DNA of 64,000 nt from positions 868,001 to 932,000 of the forward strand of contig NZ_JACHWJ010000001.1 in assembly GCF_014191305.1 (NCBI RefSeq). The letters run 5' to 3'. The notes under the pieces are model-generated. The model made no database searches. It saw only the letters and a list, made by a program, of their open reading frames with translations, and was not told the DNA's origin. Positions within the stretch are counted from its first letter, which is position 1. Each line of letters starts with the position of its first letter. Source of the DNA: Pseudoclavibacter helvolus (GTDB lineage: Bacteria; Actinomycetota; Actinomycetes; Actinomycetales; Microbacteriaceae). This document shows positions 31,672-41,530 of the stretch, in pieces. Both the position numbers and the translations under genes were made by a program.

Positions 31672-32857
31672 ATGACGGACGCGGATCGGGATCGGATCGC
31701 GGCGAGGACCGTCGGTACACCACCCGAAGTGCTGACCGACATCGCCCTGCGCCGCCCGGACTTGCACGCCAACATCGCTGAACCCAGGAGCAACACCGGA
31801 GCTGATCCGGTGGATCAACGGCGTGCGGCCGACCCGCCGACCGCAACCACGGGCTCCCCAGCTGACGCAGCGTCCGAGTGGTGCGCAGTACCCCAATCCG
31901 CGCAACGCCTCTTATGAGCCACCCAGCGGGAGTACCCACTGGCGCCATCCGCAGAACGCGCCCTTCGCCGTTCCGAAGAAGGGGAAAGTGGGCGGCTGGT
32001 TCGCCGGATGCGGCTATCTGGTCGTCGTCGCCTTCATCGGGCTCTTCGCGTTCGCCGGTCTTGGCGGAGTTCTTGGGCTGAGTGACTCGGAGTCCGCACC
32101 GAGCCCGTCGGTGGAGACCACCCCGGAGAGTGACGACGCCGCGGACCTCACCGAGCACCTCGAGCTCTACGAACAGGAACGGACGAGGATCGACGAGCTG
32201 TCGGTCGCGCTCGACGGAAACCCCGTCAAGCCCCTCGTGGCGCTGTTCGACTGGATGGAGGACCAGGATGCCAAGATGGCGGAGCCGAACGTCACGGTGT
32301 GCTCCGCGGAGAGCATCGCCGCCCAGATGAGCACCTTCCGCGCGGACCTCGAGCAGAGCATCGCTGATGCGGAAGCCCGCCGCGGGAATGCGAGTGGGTC
32401 GTTGAGCGAAGGCCTCGTCGATGCGGCGGGGAATGGCTTCATCGACGTACAGTTTGACGCCGCGACGGCCTGCGACACCCATGCGAACGCAGACCAGGGC
32501 TACCGGACGACTGGATGCGTCAATGGCGGAAGCCCGCTGGTCGTGCACCTCCTGCCGGCAGGCGAGCTCACCGAGTGGCACAGCAAGATCAACACCGTGC
32601 ACGAGCTCGCGCACGTGTTCCAACGGGCAGACGACGTCCGGTATCCGGACGACAACGGTGGCTACGAGGTCCTCCTGGCGCAGGGACTGTTCCAGGGAAG
32701 CGAAGAGGCGATGGCCGACTGCTACGCACTCACGTACTTCAACGAGTGGACCCTCAGCGACGGGGTCACGGAGAGCGGCTACGGGTACATCTGCGGCGAT
32801 AACGAACGTCAGGCCATCCGAGACTGGGCGGCGGGTATCAACGCGCCGCTTGGATGA
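31672..32857 (+). pseudogene. LRV-repeat/transmembrane zinc-peptidase-like gene with N-terminal frameshift
   Basis: ATG 31672 has a GAGGGG site and opens MTDADRDRIAARTVG ... EVLTDIALRRPDLHANIA, a variant-leucine-rich-repeat start. The frame then fails. Removing one base at about 31779 continues as NPGATPELIRWINGVRP, then the long frame to 32857. That frame has one membrane helix (FAGCGYLVVVAFIGLFAFAG) and an extracellular domain with HELAHVFQRAD (HExxH) and a downstream GSEEAMADCYALTYF, the layout of a zincin metallopeptidase. Conserved Cys residues suggest disulfides. The product would be about 394 residues. With the frameshift the catalytic domain has no good start, so it is probably silent. 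Confidence 0.78.
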
Positions 32858-32903
32858 TCCGCCGGAGGCGTTTCAGCGAGGCCAACACAAGACAGGCGAA
32901 GAG

Positions 32904-32979
32904 TGGTGGGCCCGGCCGGGATCGAACCGACGACATCCACGGTGTAAACGTGGCGCTCTACCAGCTGAGCTACAGGCCC
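32904..32979 (-). tRNA. tRNA-Val (anticodon TAC)
   Basis: Read on the minus strand: acceptor GGGCCTG pairs with CGGGCCC, the D-arm contains GCTCAGCTGGTAGAGC, the anticodon stem CCACG/CGTGG encloses loop TTTACAC (anticodon TAC), the T-loop is TTCGATC, and CCA is encoded. All arms pair. The 5' end overlaps the last 10 bases of the upstream peroxiredoxin gene on the same strand. Confidence 0.97.
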
Positions 32980-33512
32980 TCAGCCAGCAAGTGTAGCGCG
33001 GCCGCGTGCTCCGATCGACCACGGGCCTCGCCGGGGCGAGCGGATGCGACGAGACAGTAACTCCCGTCAGGTCGCACGAGGAACGATTTGCGCGTAGCTG
33101 TCCCGGCGGACTCGTCGAACGCGTCGTACGCACGAGCCGCGCGCCCGTGCGGCCAGAAGTCGCTGCATCCGCTGACGACCGAGGCGACCCCGAGCTCATG
33201 CAGCCAGACGCGCAGCGTCGCGGAGGTGTCGGTCGACACCACCAGAACTTCCGGCTGCACAAACGAGGGAGGAGCCGATGCCGCCTCCCGAGCCTCGGCA
33301 ACCAGCTGAACGAGCGTCCCGATCTCGTCGGCGCACACTGGCGTGAACGCCATCGGAACGAACATGACAAGCCGTGCGGACGCCGCCGCACCCGCTACAA
33401 GACGCATCCCGCCTCGATGATCGACAAGAGAAATCGATTCGAGTGGCTGCGCGAATTCGCTCACGATCAGGCCCTCTCCGGTGACGATGTTCGGTTGTGC
33501 GCGCTTCGACAA
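32970..33512 (-). CDS. AhpC/TSA-type peroxiredoxin
   Basis: The 180-residue thioredoxin-fold peroxidase has its peroxidatic cysteine in FVPMAFTPVCADEIG (near residue 60; the usual PxxxT/SxxC pattern reads MAFTPVC). A second cysteine in VVSGCSDFWPHGRAARAYD could act as resolving residue. The fold end is RKSFLVRPDG. It is most like the AhpE group of actinobacteria. TTG 33512 with AGGGG upstream is the only good start. Its final codons and TAG stop are encoded by the first bases of tRNA-Val, an unusual overlap. Divergent from aceE. Confidence 0.85.
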   Translation of the reverse strand: MSKRAQPNIVTGEGLIVSEFAQPLESISLVDHRGGMRLVAGAAASARLVMFVPMAFTPVCADEIGTLVQLVAEAREAASAPPSFVQPEVLVVSTDTSATLRVWLHELGVASVVSGCSDFWPHGRAARAYDAFDESAGTATRKSFLVRPDGSYCLVASARPGEARGRSEHAAALHLLAEGL

Positions 33513-33632
33513 GGATTCCCCTCAACCTGCGTGTGCATCGCACAAACCATAGATAGGCTAGCGGGTGGACTGCGCGTCATAAACTGGCGTGCGCCATAGA
33601 CGTGACGAACCCGGAACGAAATGAGGTCGACG

Positions 33633-36377
33633 GTGGCTGTTAACAACCAGGATCCGTACTCAGAGCATTACGTTGACAGCGACCCCGAGGAGACCGCCGA
33701 ATGGCGCGAATCGCTCGATGCGGTCGTAGACGCTCAGGGACACCAGCGCGGACGAGACATTATGCTCAGCCTTCTTGAGCGGTCTCGGGAGCGCCACCTC
33801 GGCGTTCCCATGGTTCCAATCACCGATTACGTGAACTCGATTGCGCCCGAGGACGAGCCAGAGTTCCCAGGTGACGAGTCGCTGGAGCGCACTTACCGCT
33901 CGTGGATCCGCTGGAACGCGGCCATGACGGTGCAGCGCGCGCAGCGCGAAGGTGTCGCCGTCGGCGGCCACATCTCCTCATACGCTTCGCAGGCGACGCT
34001 CTACGAAGTGGGTCTGAACCACTTCTTCAAGGGCTACGACCACGCGGAGGGGCCCGACCAGGTCTTCTTCCAGGGCCACGCCTCCCCCGGCAACTACTCG
34101 CGCGCCTTCCTCCAGGGCCAGATCAGCGCCGAGCAGCTCGACGGCTTCCGCCAGGAGCAGTCCGCTGCTCCGTTCGGCATGCCCTCGTACCCGCACCCGC
34201 GCCTCATGAAGGACTTCTGGCAGTTCCCGACGGTCTCGATGGGTATCGGACCGCTCAACGCGATCTGGCAGGCACAGTTCAACAAGTACCTCACCAACCG
34301 CGGCATCAAGGACGCCTCCGGTTCGCGCGTCTGGGCTTACCTGGGCGACGGCGAGATGGATGAGGTCGAGTCGCGCGGTCAGCTGCAGGTCGCCGCCAAC
34401 CAGAACCTCGACAACCTCACCTTCGTCGTGAACTGCAACCTGCAGCGCCTTGACGGCCCAGTTCGCGGAAACGGCAAGATCATCCAGGAGCTCGAGAGCT
34501 TCTTCCGTGGCGCCGGCTGGCACGTCATCAAGGTCGTCTGGGGTCGCGAGTGGGACTCGCTGCTCGAGCGCGACAACAAGGGTGCGCTCCGCACGCTCAT
34601 GAACGAGACGCCAGACGGCGACTTCCAGACGTACAAGACCGAGTCTGGTGGATTCGTCCGCGAGAACTTCTTCGGGCGTGACCCCGAGGCGCTCAAGCTC
34701 GTCGAAAACTACAGCGACGACGAGATCTGGGGCCTCAAGCGAGGCGGCCACGACTACCGCAAGGTGTACGCGGCGTACAAGGCGGCCACCGAGCACAAGG
34801 GCCAGCCGACCGTCATCCTCGCCCACACGATCAAGGGCTATGGCCTCGGACCGCACTTCGAGGGCCGTAACGCGACGCACCAGATGAAGAAGCTCACGCT
34901 TCCCGACTTGAAGGCGTTCCGCGACCAGTTGCACATCCCGATCTCGGATGCAGCGCTCGAGGCTGACGTCTACCAGCCGCCGTACTACAACCCGGGCCCC
35001 GACAACGAGGCGATCCAGTACATGCAGGAGCGACGCCGCGAGCTCGGCGGCTTCGTACCGGAGCGTCGCTCGAAGTTCACGCAGATCGCGGTTCCTGAAG
35101 ACAAGACGTACTCGTCCATCAAGAAGGGCTCCGGAACGCAGGAGATCGCTTCGACGATGGCGTTTGTCCGCCTCCTCAAGGACCTCATGCGCTCGAAGGA
35201 CTTCGGCGCACGCATCGTCCCGATCATCCCGGACGAGGCCCGCACGTTCGGCGTCGACGCGTTCTTCCCGACCGCGAAGATCTACAACCCCAACGGCCAG
35301 CACTACATGTCGGTCGACCGTGAGTTGCTCCTCGCCTACCGCGAGAGCGAGCAGGGTCAGATCAACCACGTCGGCATCAACGAGGCCGGCGCCATGGGCG
35401 CGTTCACGGCAGCAGCCACGTCGTACTCGACGCACGGCGAAGCCATGATCCCGATCTACATGTACTACTCGATGTTCGGCTTCCAGCGCACGGCAGACGC
35501 CATGTGGGCGGCGGCCGACCAGCTCTCGCGTGGCTTCCTCATCGGAGCCACCGCAGGGCGCACGACGCTCGCCGGCGAAGGACTGCAGCACATGGACGGC
35601 CACTCGCCGATCATCGCCGCGACCAACCCGGCAGTCGTCACCTACGACCCCGCGTACTCGTACGAGCTGGCACACATCATGCAGGCCGGAATCGAGCGGA
35701 TGTTCGGCCCGGACTCCCAGTCGGAGAACCCGAAGCAGGACCCGAACGTCATGTACTACCTCACGGTGTACAACGAGCCGATGGTGCAGCCAGCCGAGCC
35801 GGAGAACGTCGACGTCGAGGGCATCCTCAAGGGCATCTACTACCTCAAGGGAACCGAAGCTTCCGGCCCGCGCGTGCAGCTGCTCGCGTCGGGTGTTGGC
35901 GTGCCGTGGGTTCTCGAGGCTCAGGAGATCCTCGAGAAGGACTGGGGAGTCGCAGCCGAGGTTTGGTCGGTCACGTCCTGGAACGAACTCCGTCGAGACG
36001 GCCTCCGTGCCGAGGAGTACAATTGGACGCACCCGAACGAGGAGCCGAAGGTTCCGTTCGTCACGGACAAGCTCCAGGCATCCGAGGGCCCTGTCATCGC
36101 GGTGAGCGACTTCTCGCACGCCGTGCAGGACCAGATCCGTCCGTTCGTGAAGAACGACTTCACGACGCTCGGTGCCGACGACTTCGGAATCTCCGACACG
36201 CGTCCGGCAGCTCGTCGCTACTACCTGATCGACAGCCACTCCGTTGTCGTCCGCGCTCTCGAGCGCCTCGCGACGCAGGGCAAGCTCGACCGCTCGGTCG
36301 TGCAGGAGGCTATCGACAAGTACGACCTGCACAACCCGAAGGCCGGCACGAGCGGCAGCGCGGGCGGAGACGCTTAA
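33633..36377 (+). CDS. aceE: Pyruvate dehydrogenase E1 component, homodimeric type
   Basis: This protein of about 914 residues decarboxylates pyruvate with thiamine diphosphate and passes acetyl to the E2 lipoyl domain, feeding acetyl-CoA to the fatty-acid operon downstream. The diphosphate-binding motif is [12 protein letters not shown] ... [14 protein letters not shown] near residues 235-265. The family start region [18 protein letters not shown] and the substrate region [16 protein letters not shown] are intact. I prefer GTG 33633 ([10 protein letters not shown]) with GAGG upstream; ATG 33621 is an alternative in the same frame. Actinobacterial AceE also works in a mixed complex with 2-oxoglutarate dehydrogenase components. 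Confidence 0.95.
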   Translation: MAVNNQDPYSEHYVDSDPEETAEWRESLDAVVDAQGHQRGRDIMLSLLERSRERHLGVPMVPITDYVNSIAPEDEPEFPGDESLERTYRSWIRWNAAMTVQRAQREGVAVGGHISSYASQATLYEVGLNHFFKGYDHAEGPDQVFFQGHASPGNYSRAFLQGQISAEQLDGFRQEQSAAPFGMPSYPHPRLMKDFWQFPTVSMGIGPLNAIWQAQFNKYLTNRGIKDASGSRVWAYLGDGEMDEVESRGQLQVAANQNLDNLTFVVNCNLQRLDGPVRGNGKIIQELESFFRGAGWHVIKVVWGREWDSLLERDNKGALRTLMNETPDGDFQTYKTESGGFVRENFFGRDPEALKLVENYSDDEIWGLKRGGHDYRKVYAAYKAATEHKGQPTVILAHTIKGYGLGPHFEGRNATHQMKKLTLPDLKAFRDQLHIPISDAALEADVYQPPYYNPGPDNEAIQYMQERRRELGGFVPERRSKFTQIAVPEDKTYSSIKKGSGTQEIASTMAFVRLLKDLMRSKDFGARIVPIIPDEARTFGVDAFFPTAKIYNPNGQHYMSVDRELLLAYRESEQGQINHVGINEAGAMGAFTAAATSYSTHGEAMIPIYMYYSMFGFQRTADAMWAAADQLSRGFLIGATAGRTTLAGEGLQHMDGHSPIIAATNPAVVTYDPAYSYELAHIMQAGIERMFGPDSQSENPKQDPNVMYYLTVYNEPMVQPAEPENVDVEGILKGIYYLKGTEASGPRVQLLASGVGVPWVLEAQEILEKDWGVAAEVWSVTSWNELRRDGLRAEEYNWTHPNEEPKVPFVTDKLQASEGPVIAVSDFSHAVQDQIRPFVKNDFTTLGADDFGISDTRPAARRYYLIDSHSVVVRALERLATQGKLDRSVVQEAIDKYDLHNPKAGTSGSAGGDA

Positions 36378-36416
36378 AAGCGCCCTCCCCTGCTCGCCTA
36401 CTCACAGTTCGGAATC

Positions 36417-37661
36417 ATGCCCGCTCCACGCACTAAGGACCAGACACTCAACTGGCTACGGTCGATCTCGGGAGAGCTCTCGACCGCAACAGTGAAGCGA
36501 TTGGAAGAGACCCTTCCCTGGTTCGGGGACATGCCCCCTGGGCGACGAAGCGCCGTTGGCCTCGTCGCCCAGTCGGGTATCTCCTCTTTCATCGCCTGGT
36601 TCGAAGACCCCACCGCCACCCCGTGGGTGGCGGCGGACGTCTTCGATTCGGCGCCACGTGAGCTCCTGCGCTCGGTGAGCCTGCAGCAGACACTGCAGCT
36701 CATCCGAGTTGTCGTGGAGGTCGTCGAGGAGCGCACCAAGTCGACGGATGGCGACGTGCGCGAAGCGGTGCTGAAGTACTCACGCGACATCGCCTTCGCG
36801 GCGGCGGACGTCTACGCCCGCGCTGCGGAGGCAAGAGGGCTATGGGATGCGCGCCTCGAGGCACTTGTTGTCGACTCGATCCTCACGGGCGAGCACGACG
36901 ATGAGCTCCCGAGCCGCATCGCCGCCCTCGGCTGGCACGGGCACGGCGAGGTGAGCGTGCTCGTGGGAACGACCCCGAGGATCCTCGAGGTCGACCAGAT
37001 CCGCCGCACTGCCCGTCACAACAAGGTCGACCTCCTCGTCGGGGTCCAGGGCGGTCGCCTCGTGCTTGTCATCGGGCGAGCCCACCCTAACGGGGAGGGC
37101 GACGAGGCCGAACAGGTGCCGTTCATGGAGATCGCTGAACGGCTCGAGCCGAGCTTCGGCGACGGCCGTCTCGTGCTCGGCCCACCCGTGCCGAGCGTCG
37201 TCGAGGCATCGCGGAGCGCCCGCGCTGCACTCGCCGGATTCGCCGTAGCCGGAGCCTGGCGCAAGGCACAGCGCCCCATGCTCGCTGACGAGCTCCTGCC
37301 AGAGCGAGCACTCGCTGGCGACCCACTCGCACGGCAGACGCTCGTCGCACGCGTCTTCCGGCCGCTCGCCGACCACCAGAGCGACCTCCTCACCACTCTG
37401 TGGTGCTACCTCGACAACGGACGCTCCCTCGAAGCAACCGCTCGTGAACTCTTCGTGCATCCCAACACCGTGCGCTACCGCCTCAAGCGAGTCAGCGAAG
37501 TCATCGGGTGGGACGCCACTGGTCCGCGCGAGGCGCTCATCCTGCAGTGCGCGCTCATCCTCGGCAACATCGCCGAACCCAAGCAGCCAGACACGCGTCG
37601 ACACTCGGGAACCGCTCCCGCGACGAACGTGGCCCGACGCGGCCGCCGCCCCACGCACTAG
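36417..37661 (+). CDS. PucR-type regulator of fatty-acid synthesis (FasR-like)
   Basis: The 414-residue protein has a ligand-type N-terminal half and a C-terminal PucR helix-turn-helix (DNGRSLEATARELFVHPNTVRYRLKRVSEVIG; parts near residues 325-360). In Streptomyces the PucR-like FasR gene sits directly before fabD-fabH-acpP-fabF and activates that operon. The order here is identical, so the same role is likely. An unfolded Arg-rich tail ends the protein. It lies 39 bases after aceE and 78 bases before fabD. The gap before fabD contains the small palindrome CTGAGGGCTCAG (37708-37719), a possible binding site. Confidence 0.88.
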   Translation: MPAPRTKDQTLNWLRSISGELSTATVKRLEETLPWFGDMPPGRRSAVGLVAQSGISSFIAWFEDPTATPWVAADVFDSAPRELLRSVSLQQTLQLIRVVVEVVEERTKSTDGDVREAVLKYSRDIAFAAADVYARAAEARGLWDARLEALVVDSILTGEHDDELPSRIAALGWHGHGEVSVLVGTTPRILEVDQIRRTARHNKVDLLVGVQGGRLVLVIGRAHPNGEGDEAEQVPFMEIAERLEPSFGDGRLVLGPPVPSVVEASRSARAALAGFAVAGAWRKAQRPMLADELLPERALAGDPLARQTLVARVFRPLADHQSDLLTTLWCYLDNGRSLEATARELFVHPNTVRYRLKRVSEVIGWDATGPREALILQCALILGNIAEPKQPDTRRHSGTAPATNVARRGRRPTH

Positions 37662-37739
37662 GAAACCTCTAATGATCTTTCGAGTTCTTGGGGCTGTTGC
37701 TACAGGGCTGAGGGCTCAGGTGCTGTCATGATGGAATTC

Positions 37740-38663
37740 ATGATTGTCGTCACCTGCCCAGGCCAGGGTTCACAGACTCCAGGATTCCTGCTTCCGTGGA
37801 TCGAGGACACGAGGAACCGGGACACGCTCGACCAGCTGTCCACGTCCTCCGGCATCGACCTCGTCAAGCACGGCACGGAGTCGGACGCCGACACCATCCG
37901 CGACACCGCTATCGCCCAACCGCTCATCGTGGCTGCCGGAATCCTCGCGTGGAACTCACTCATGGACCTCCCTGGCGCAGCTTCCGCTGTGCGCGGGGTT
38001 GCTGGTCACTCCGTCGGCGAGATCACGGCAGCATACGCAGCCGGCATCTTCGACGCAGACACCGCGATGCGCTTCGTCGCCCGCCGCTCCCAGCTCATGG
38101 CCCAGGACGCAGCTGCGACACCAACCAGCATGAGCGCCGTCCTCGGCGGTGACGAGCAGGTTGTCCTCGCGCGACTCGCCGAGCTCGACCTCACTCCAGC
38201 AAACTTCAACGGCGGCGGACAGATCGTCGCCGCAGGAGCCCCGGATGCACTCGACGCTCTCCGCAGCGAGCCGGCCGCCGGCACCCGAGTGATCCCGCTC
38301 AAGGTCGCCGGCGCGTTCCACACGCGCTACATGGAGCAGGCTCGCACCGCACTCGGCGCTGACGCCGAGCTGTTCGAGGTCCGCGACCCCGTACGCACGA
38401 TCTGGTCGAACGAGACCGGCGAGACCGTAACGGACGGCGTCGAGTTCCGGGCCTCCCTTATCCGCCAGCTCGCGCAACCGGTCCGGTGGGATGCCTGCAT
38501 GCGCTCCTTCGCGGAAGCGGGGGTCTCCTCGCTCATCGAACTCGCGCCAGCAGGAACCCTGAGCGGCCTCGCGAAGCGCGCGCTCAGGGGCACTCCGACG
38601 CTTGCGCTCTCCACCCCAGCCGACCTCGACGCAGCGCGCGAGCGCATCAGCGCCGACGCCTGA
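37740..38663 (+). CDS. fabD: Malonyl-CoA:ACP transacylase FabD
   Basis: The 307-residue acyltransferase loads malonyl onto acyl carrier protein. Motifs: PGQGSQTPGF at the N-terminus, active-site serine in VAGHSVGEITAAYAAG near residue 90, Arg-containing FVARRSQLMAQ, and the catalytic His region AGAFHTRYME near residue 200. I chose ATG 37740 (MIVVTCPGQGSQ), the usual N-terminus; ATGs at 37728 and 37731 add only 3-4 residues. It is the first enzyme of the fab operon. Confidence 0.93.
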   Translation: MIVVTCPGQGSQTPGFLLPWIEDTRNRDTLDQLSTSSGIDLVKHGTESDADTIRDTAIAQPLIVAAGILAWNSLMDLPGAASAVRGVAGHSVGEITAAYAAGIFDADTAMRFVARRSQLMAQDAAATPTSMSAVLGGDEQVVLARLAELDLTPANFNGGGQIVAAGAPDALDALRSEPAAGTRVIPLKVAGAFHTRYMEQARTALGADAELFEVRDPVRTIWSNETGETVTDGVEFRASLIRQLAQPVRWDACMRSFAEAGVSSLIELAPAGTLSGLAKRALRGTPTLALSTPADLDAARERISADA

Positions 38664-38718
38664 CCCAGAACTGCCCTGCACCGCCCTGAACAGCCTGGGC
38701 ATCCTCGAGAGGACTCGC

Positions 38719-39729
38719 ATGACCACAGCAACACCAACCCTCGTGCAGTCGACGGGCGCGCAGTTCACGCGCATCCTCGCAATGGGCGCAGCCCGCGGCG
38801 AGCGCGTCGTACCGAACTCGGAGATCATCGAACCGATCAACTCGTCGGATGAGTGGATCCGCCAACGCACCGGCGTCATCACGCGGGTCCGCGCGAACGA
38901 GGACACGAGCGCACTCGACCTCGCGGTAGACGCCTCCCGCGAGGCCATCGAGCGCTCTGGCATCGACCCGAGCCGCATCGGAGCCGTCATCGTCGCGACG
39001 ATCAGCAACGGGATGCAGACGCCGTCGCTCGCTGCTCGCCTTGCTGACCTCGTCGGGACGACTCCCGCCGCGGCGTACGACCTCAACGCCGCATGCGCCG
39101 GCTACTGCTACGCGGTGGCCCAGGCGGATGCACTCGTGCGCACCGGCGTCGCCGAGCACGTTCTTGTCGTCGGTACGGAGAAGCTCTCCGACCTCATCGA
39201 CCCGACCGACCGCACGATCTCGTTCCTCCTCGGGGACGGCGCCGGGGCCGCGATCATCGGGCCGAGCGAGACTCCCGGCATCTCCAAGTCGATCCTCGGC
39301 TCCGACGGATCGCGTTGGGAAGCCGTCTCGATGAACGCCAGCCTGCAGGAGTACCGCCAGGGTGGCTCCGAGTGGCCGACGCTGCGCCAGGATGGCCCGA
39401 GCGTGTTCCGCTGGGCCGTCTGGGACATGGCCAAGGTCGCGCGTCGCGCGCTGGAGGAGGCCGGCATCACCGCCGACCAGCTCTCCGCCTTCATCCCACA
39501 CCAGGCGAACATGCGCATCGTCGACGAGTTCGCGAAGCAGCTGGCACTGCCGGACCACGTTGTCATCGCCCGCGACATCGCGACGACCGGCAACACGTCG
39601 GCCGCATCCGTGCCGCTGGCGACGCACCGTCTGCTCGAGGAGAACCCCGAACTCTCGGGTGGGCTCGCCCTGCAGATCGGCTTCGGCGCGGGCCTCGTCT
39701 ACGGCGCCCAGGTCGTCGTACTCCCATAA
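38719..39729 (+). CDS. fabH: 3-oxoacyl-ACP synthase III FabH
   Basis: The 336-residue condensing enzyme starts fatty acids from acetyl-CoA or branched acyl-CoA primers and malonyl-ACP. The catalytic triad is visible: Cys in DLNAACAGYCYAVAQA (near residue 122), His in FIPHQANMRIVDE, Asn in TTGNTSAASVPLA. In actinobacteria it usually prefers branched primers. ATG 38719 has GAGAGGA upstream. It lies between fabD and acpP, spaced 55 and 89 bases. Confidence 0.94.
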   Translation: MTTATPTLVQSTGAQFTRILAMGAARGERVVPNSEIIEPINSSDEWIRQRTGVITRVRANEDTSALDLAVDASREAIERSGIDPSRIGAVIVATISNGMQTPSLAARLADLVGTTPAAAYDLNAACAGYCYAVAQADALVRTGVAEHVLVVGTEKLSDLIDPTDRTISFLLGDGAGAAIIGPSETPGISKSILGSDGSRWEAVSMNASLQEYRQGGSEWPTLRQDGPSVFRWAVWDMAKVARRALEEAGITADQLSAFIPHQANMRIVDEFAKQLALPDHVVIARDIATTGNTSAASVPLATHRLLEENPELSGGLALQIGFGAGLVYGAQVVVLP

Positions 39730-39818
39730 CGGGCAAAAGAAGTCCCCGCACGCCTCCACCACGCACACCCGCCGACCAATACACTTGGCTCGGTCATTGA
39801 CAATCAAGGAGAAACACC

Positions 39819-40064
39819 ATGGCACTTACCAACGACGAAGTTCTCGCGGGACTCGCTGAACTCGTAAACGACGAGACCGGAATCGCGGCTGACACGGTCA
39901 CGGTTGAGAAGTCCTTCACCGACGACCTCGACATCGATTCGATCTCCATGATGACGATCGTCGTCAACGCCGAAGAGAAGTTCGACGTCAAGATCCCGGA
40001 CGACGAGGTCGCAAACCTCAAGACCGTGGGCGACGCCGTCAACTTCATCGTCGCAGCGTCCTAA
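39819..40064 (+). CDS. acpP: Acyl carrier protein
   Basis: The 81-residue acidic four-helix protein carries the growing acyl chain on phosphopantetheine attached to the Ser in DDLDIDSISMM (near residue 40). It has typical length and composition (NDEVLAGLAELVNDETGI; VKIPDDEVANLKTVGDAV). A strong AAGGAG site precedes ATG 39819. A hairpin follows before fabF, which would favour acpP abundance. Confidence 0.96.
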   Translation: MALTNDEVLAGLAELVNDETGIAADTVTVEKSFTDDLDIDSISMMTIVVNAEEKFDVKIPDDEVANLKTVGDAVNFIVAAS

Positions 40065-40078
40065 GTACGCTCCTCCAT

Positions 40079-40110
40079 TAAGAGTGGGCGGCTTGCGCCG
40101 CCCACTCTTA
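40079..40110 (+). terminator. Intra-operon hairpin between acpP and fabF
   Basis: A perfect 14-base stem (40079-40092 pairs with 40097-40110) with a TTGC loop lies 14 bases after acpP. fabF starts 44 bases later. It is probably a partial terminator or 3' stabiliser giving excess acpP mRNA. Confidence 0.82.
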
Positions 40111-40154
40111 GTGACTGTTTCACCTTCGCCCCAGTTCATTCAGGAGCAGTTGTC

Positions 40155-41396
40155 ATGACCAAGAAAATTGTCGTCACCGGAATCGGAGCGACCTCCCCGC
40201 TCGGCGGAGACGCCCGCAGCACGTGGGAAGCGCTCCTCGCAGGTGAGTCAGGAGCTCGGACGCTCGAGGCCGAATGGGTCGCGAAGTACCAGATCCCCAT
40301 CGAATTCGCCGCGACCGCCAAGGTTCCAGCAAGCGAGGTGCTCCCTCGCCACGAGGCGAAGCGCCTTGACCCCTCAAGCCAGTTCGCGCTCATCGCGGGT
40401 CGTGAGGCATTTGCCGACGCCGGCCTCGCGGTTGGCGATATCCCCGCCGAGCGTCTCCTCGTCGACTGGGCAACGGGCATCGGCGGCGTGTGGACGCTGC
40501 TTGACGCCTGGGACACCCTTCGCGAGAAGGGACCGCGCCGCGTCATGCCGCTCACGGTTCCCATGCTCATGCCAAACGGACCCGGAGCCGCGATCGGGAT
40601 GGACATCCAGGCTCGCGCCGGAGTCCGCACCGTCGTCTCCGCGTGCGCGTCGAGCACCGAGGCCATCACGGACGCCTACGAGCACCTGCAGCAGGGCCTC
40701 GCGGATGTCGTGGTCGCCGGCGGCTCCGAAGCGGCTATCCACCCCCTCCCCGTCGCTTCCTTCGCAGCCATGCAGGCGCTCTCGAAGCGCAACGACGACC
40801 CCTCGCACGCCTCCCGCCCCTACGACGTGAGCCGAGACGGGTTCGTGCTCGGTGAAGGCGCAGCGGCGCTTGTGCTCGAGACCGAAGAGCACGCGCTCGC
40901 GCGCGGCGCCCGCATCTACGCCGAACTCATCGGCGGCGGCGTCACGGCGGATGCGCACCACATCACGGCACCGGATCCCGAAGGCACCGGAGCAGCGCGC
41001 GCCATCAGGGCAGCGCTTGGCCAGGCTGGCGTTGCCGTCGAGGATGTTACACACATCAACGCGCACGCCACGTCGACGCCCGTCGGAGACATCGCGGAGT
41101 TCACGGCCCTCAAGTCCGTGTTCGGCGACCACCTCGCATCGATCCCCGTCTCCGCGACGAAGGCCTCCACGGGCCACCTGCTTGGCGGTGCCGGTGCCAT
41201 CGAAGCGATGTTCACGGTGCTGGCGCTCTCCGAAGGCACACTGCCTCCGACGATCAACCTCAACGAGCAGGACCCGGCGATCCACCTCGACGTCGTCACC
41301 AAGCCCCGGCTCTTCGAGGCCTCCGGCAAGGTCGCAATCTCGACCTCGTTCGGCTTCGGCGGGCACAACGCCGTCGTCGCGTTCCGCGGCGTCTAG
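40155..41396 (+). CDS. fabF: 3-oxoacyl-ACP synthase II FabF
   Basis: The 413-residue elongation condensing enzyme has Cys in VSACASSTEAITDAYEH (near residue 163) and two catalytic His in INAHATSTPVGD and KASTGHLLGGAGAIEA. Nucleotide-free thiolase fold is complete, ending TSFGFGGHNAVVAF. ATG 40155 follows AGGAG. It closes the fab operon and is followed by a strong terminator. Confidence 0.95.
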   Translation: MTKKIVVTGIGATSPLGGDARSTWEALLAGESGARTLEAEWVAKYQIPIEFAATAKVPASEVLPRHEAKRLDPSSQFALIAGREAFADAGLAVGDIPAERLLVDWATGIGGVWTLLDAWDTLREKGPRRVMPLTVPMLMPNGPGAAIGMDIQARAGVRTVVSACASSTEAITDAYEHLQQGLADVVVAGGSEAAIHPLPVASFAAMQALSKRNDDPSHASRPYDVSRDGFVLGEGAAALVLETEEHALARGARIYAELIGGGVTADAHHITAPDPEGTGAARAIRAALGQAGVAVEDVTHINAHATSTPVGDIAEFTALKSVFGDHLASIPVSATKASTGHLLGGAGAIEAMFTVLALSEGTLPPTINLNEQDPAIHLDVVTKPRLFEASGKVAISTSFGFGGHNAVVAFRGV

Positions 41397-41434
41397 AGAC
41401 CTCGCCGTTCGGCCTCTCCAGGGCCCAGACAGAA

Positions 41435-41470
41435 CTGTGGCCCCTCAGGTGAGAACCTGAGGGGCCACAG
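41435..41470. terminator. Terminator shared between fabF and the convergent DUF3145 gene
   Basis: A perfect 16-base stem (41435-41450 pairs with 41455-41470), a GAGA loop and TCTTT immediately after make a good rho-independent terminator for fabF. Being symmetrical and between convergent genes, it can also serve the gene at 41531. Confidence 0.92.
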
Positions 41471-41530
41471 TCTTTGGAGTATCAGAACCGCTACCAGCAA
41501 GCCTTTCGGCTGGCCTTCAGCGTGGCGGAC

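Noticed and set aside
31770-31790. Programmed ribosomal frameshift in the peptidase-like gene
   Set aside because: The local sequence lacks a slippery run, and a simple one-base insertion explains the break, in line with the other broken genes nearby.
33978-36332. A 784-codon open frame opposite aceE
   Set aside because: Shadow of a highly biased core gene; no recognisable domains.
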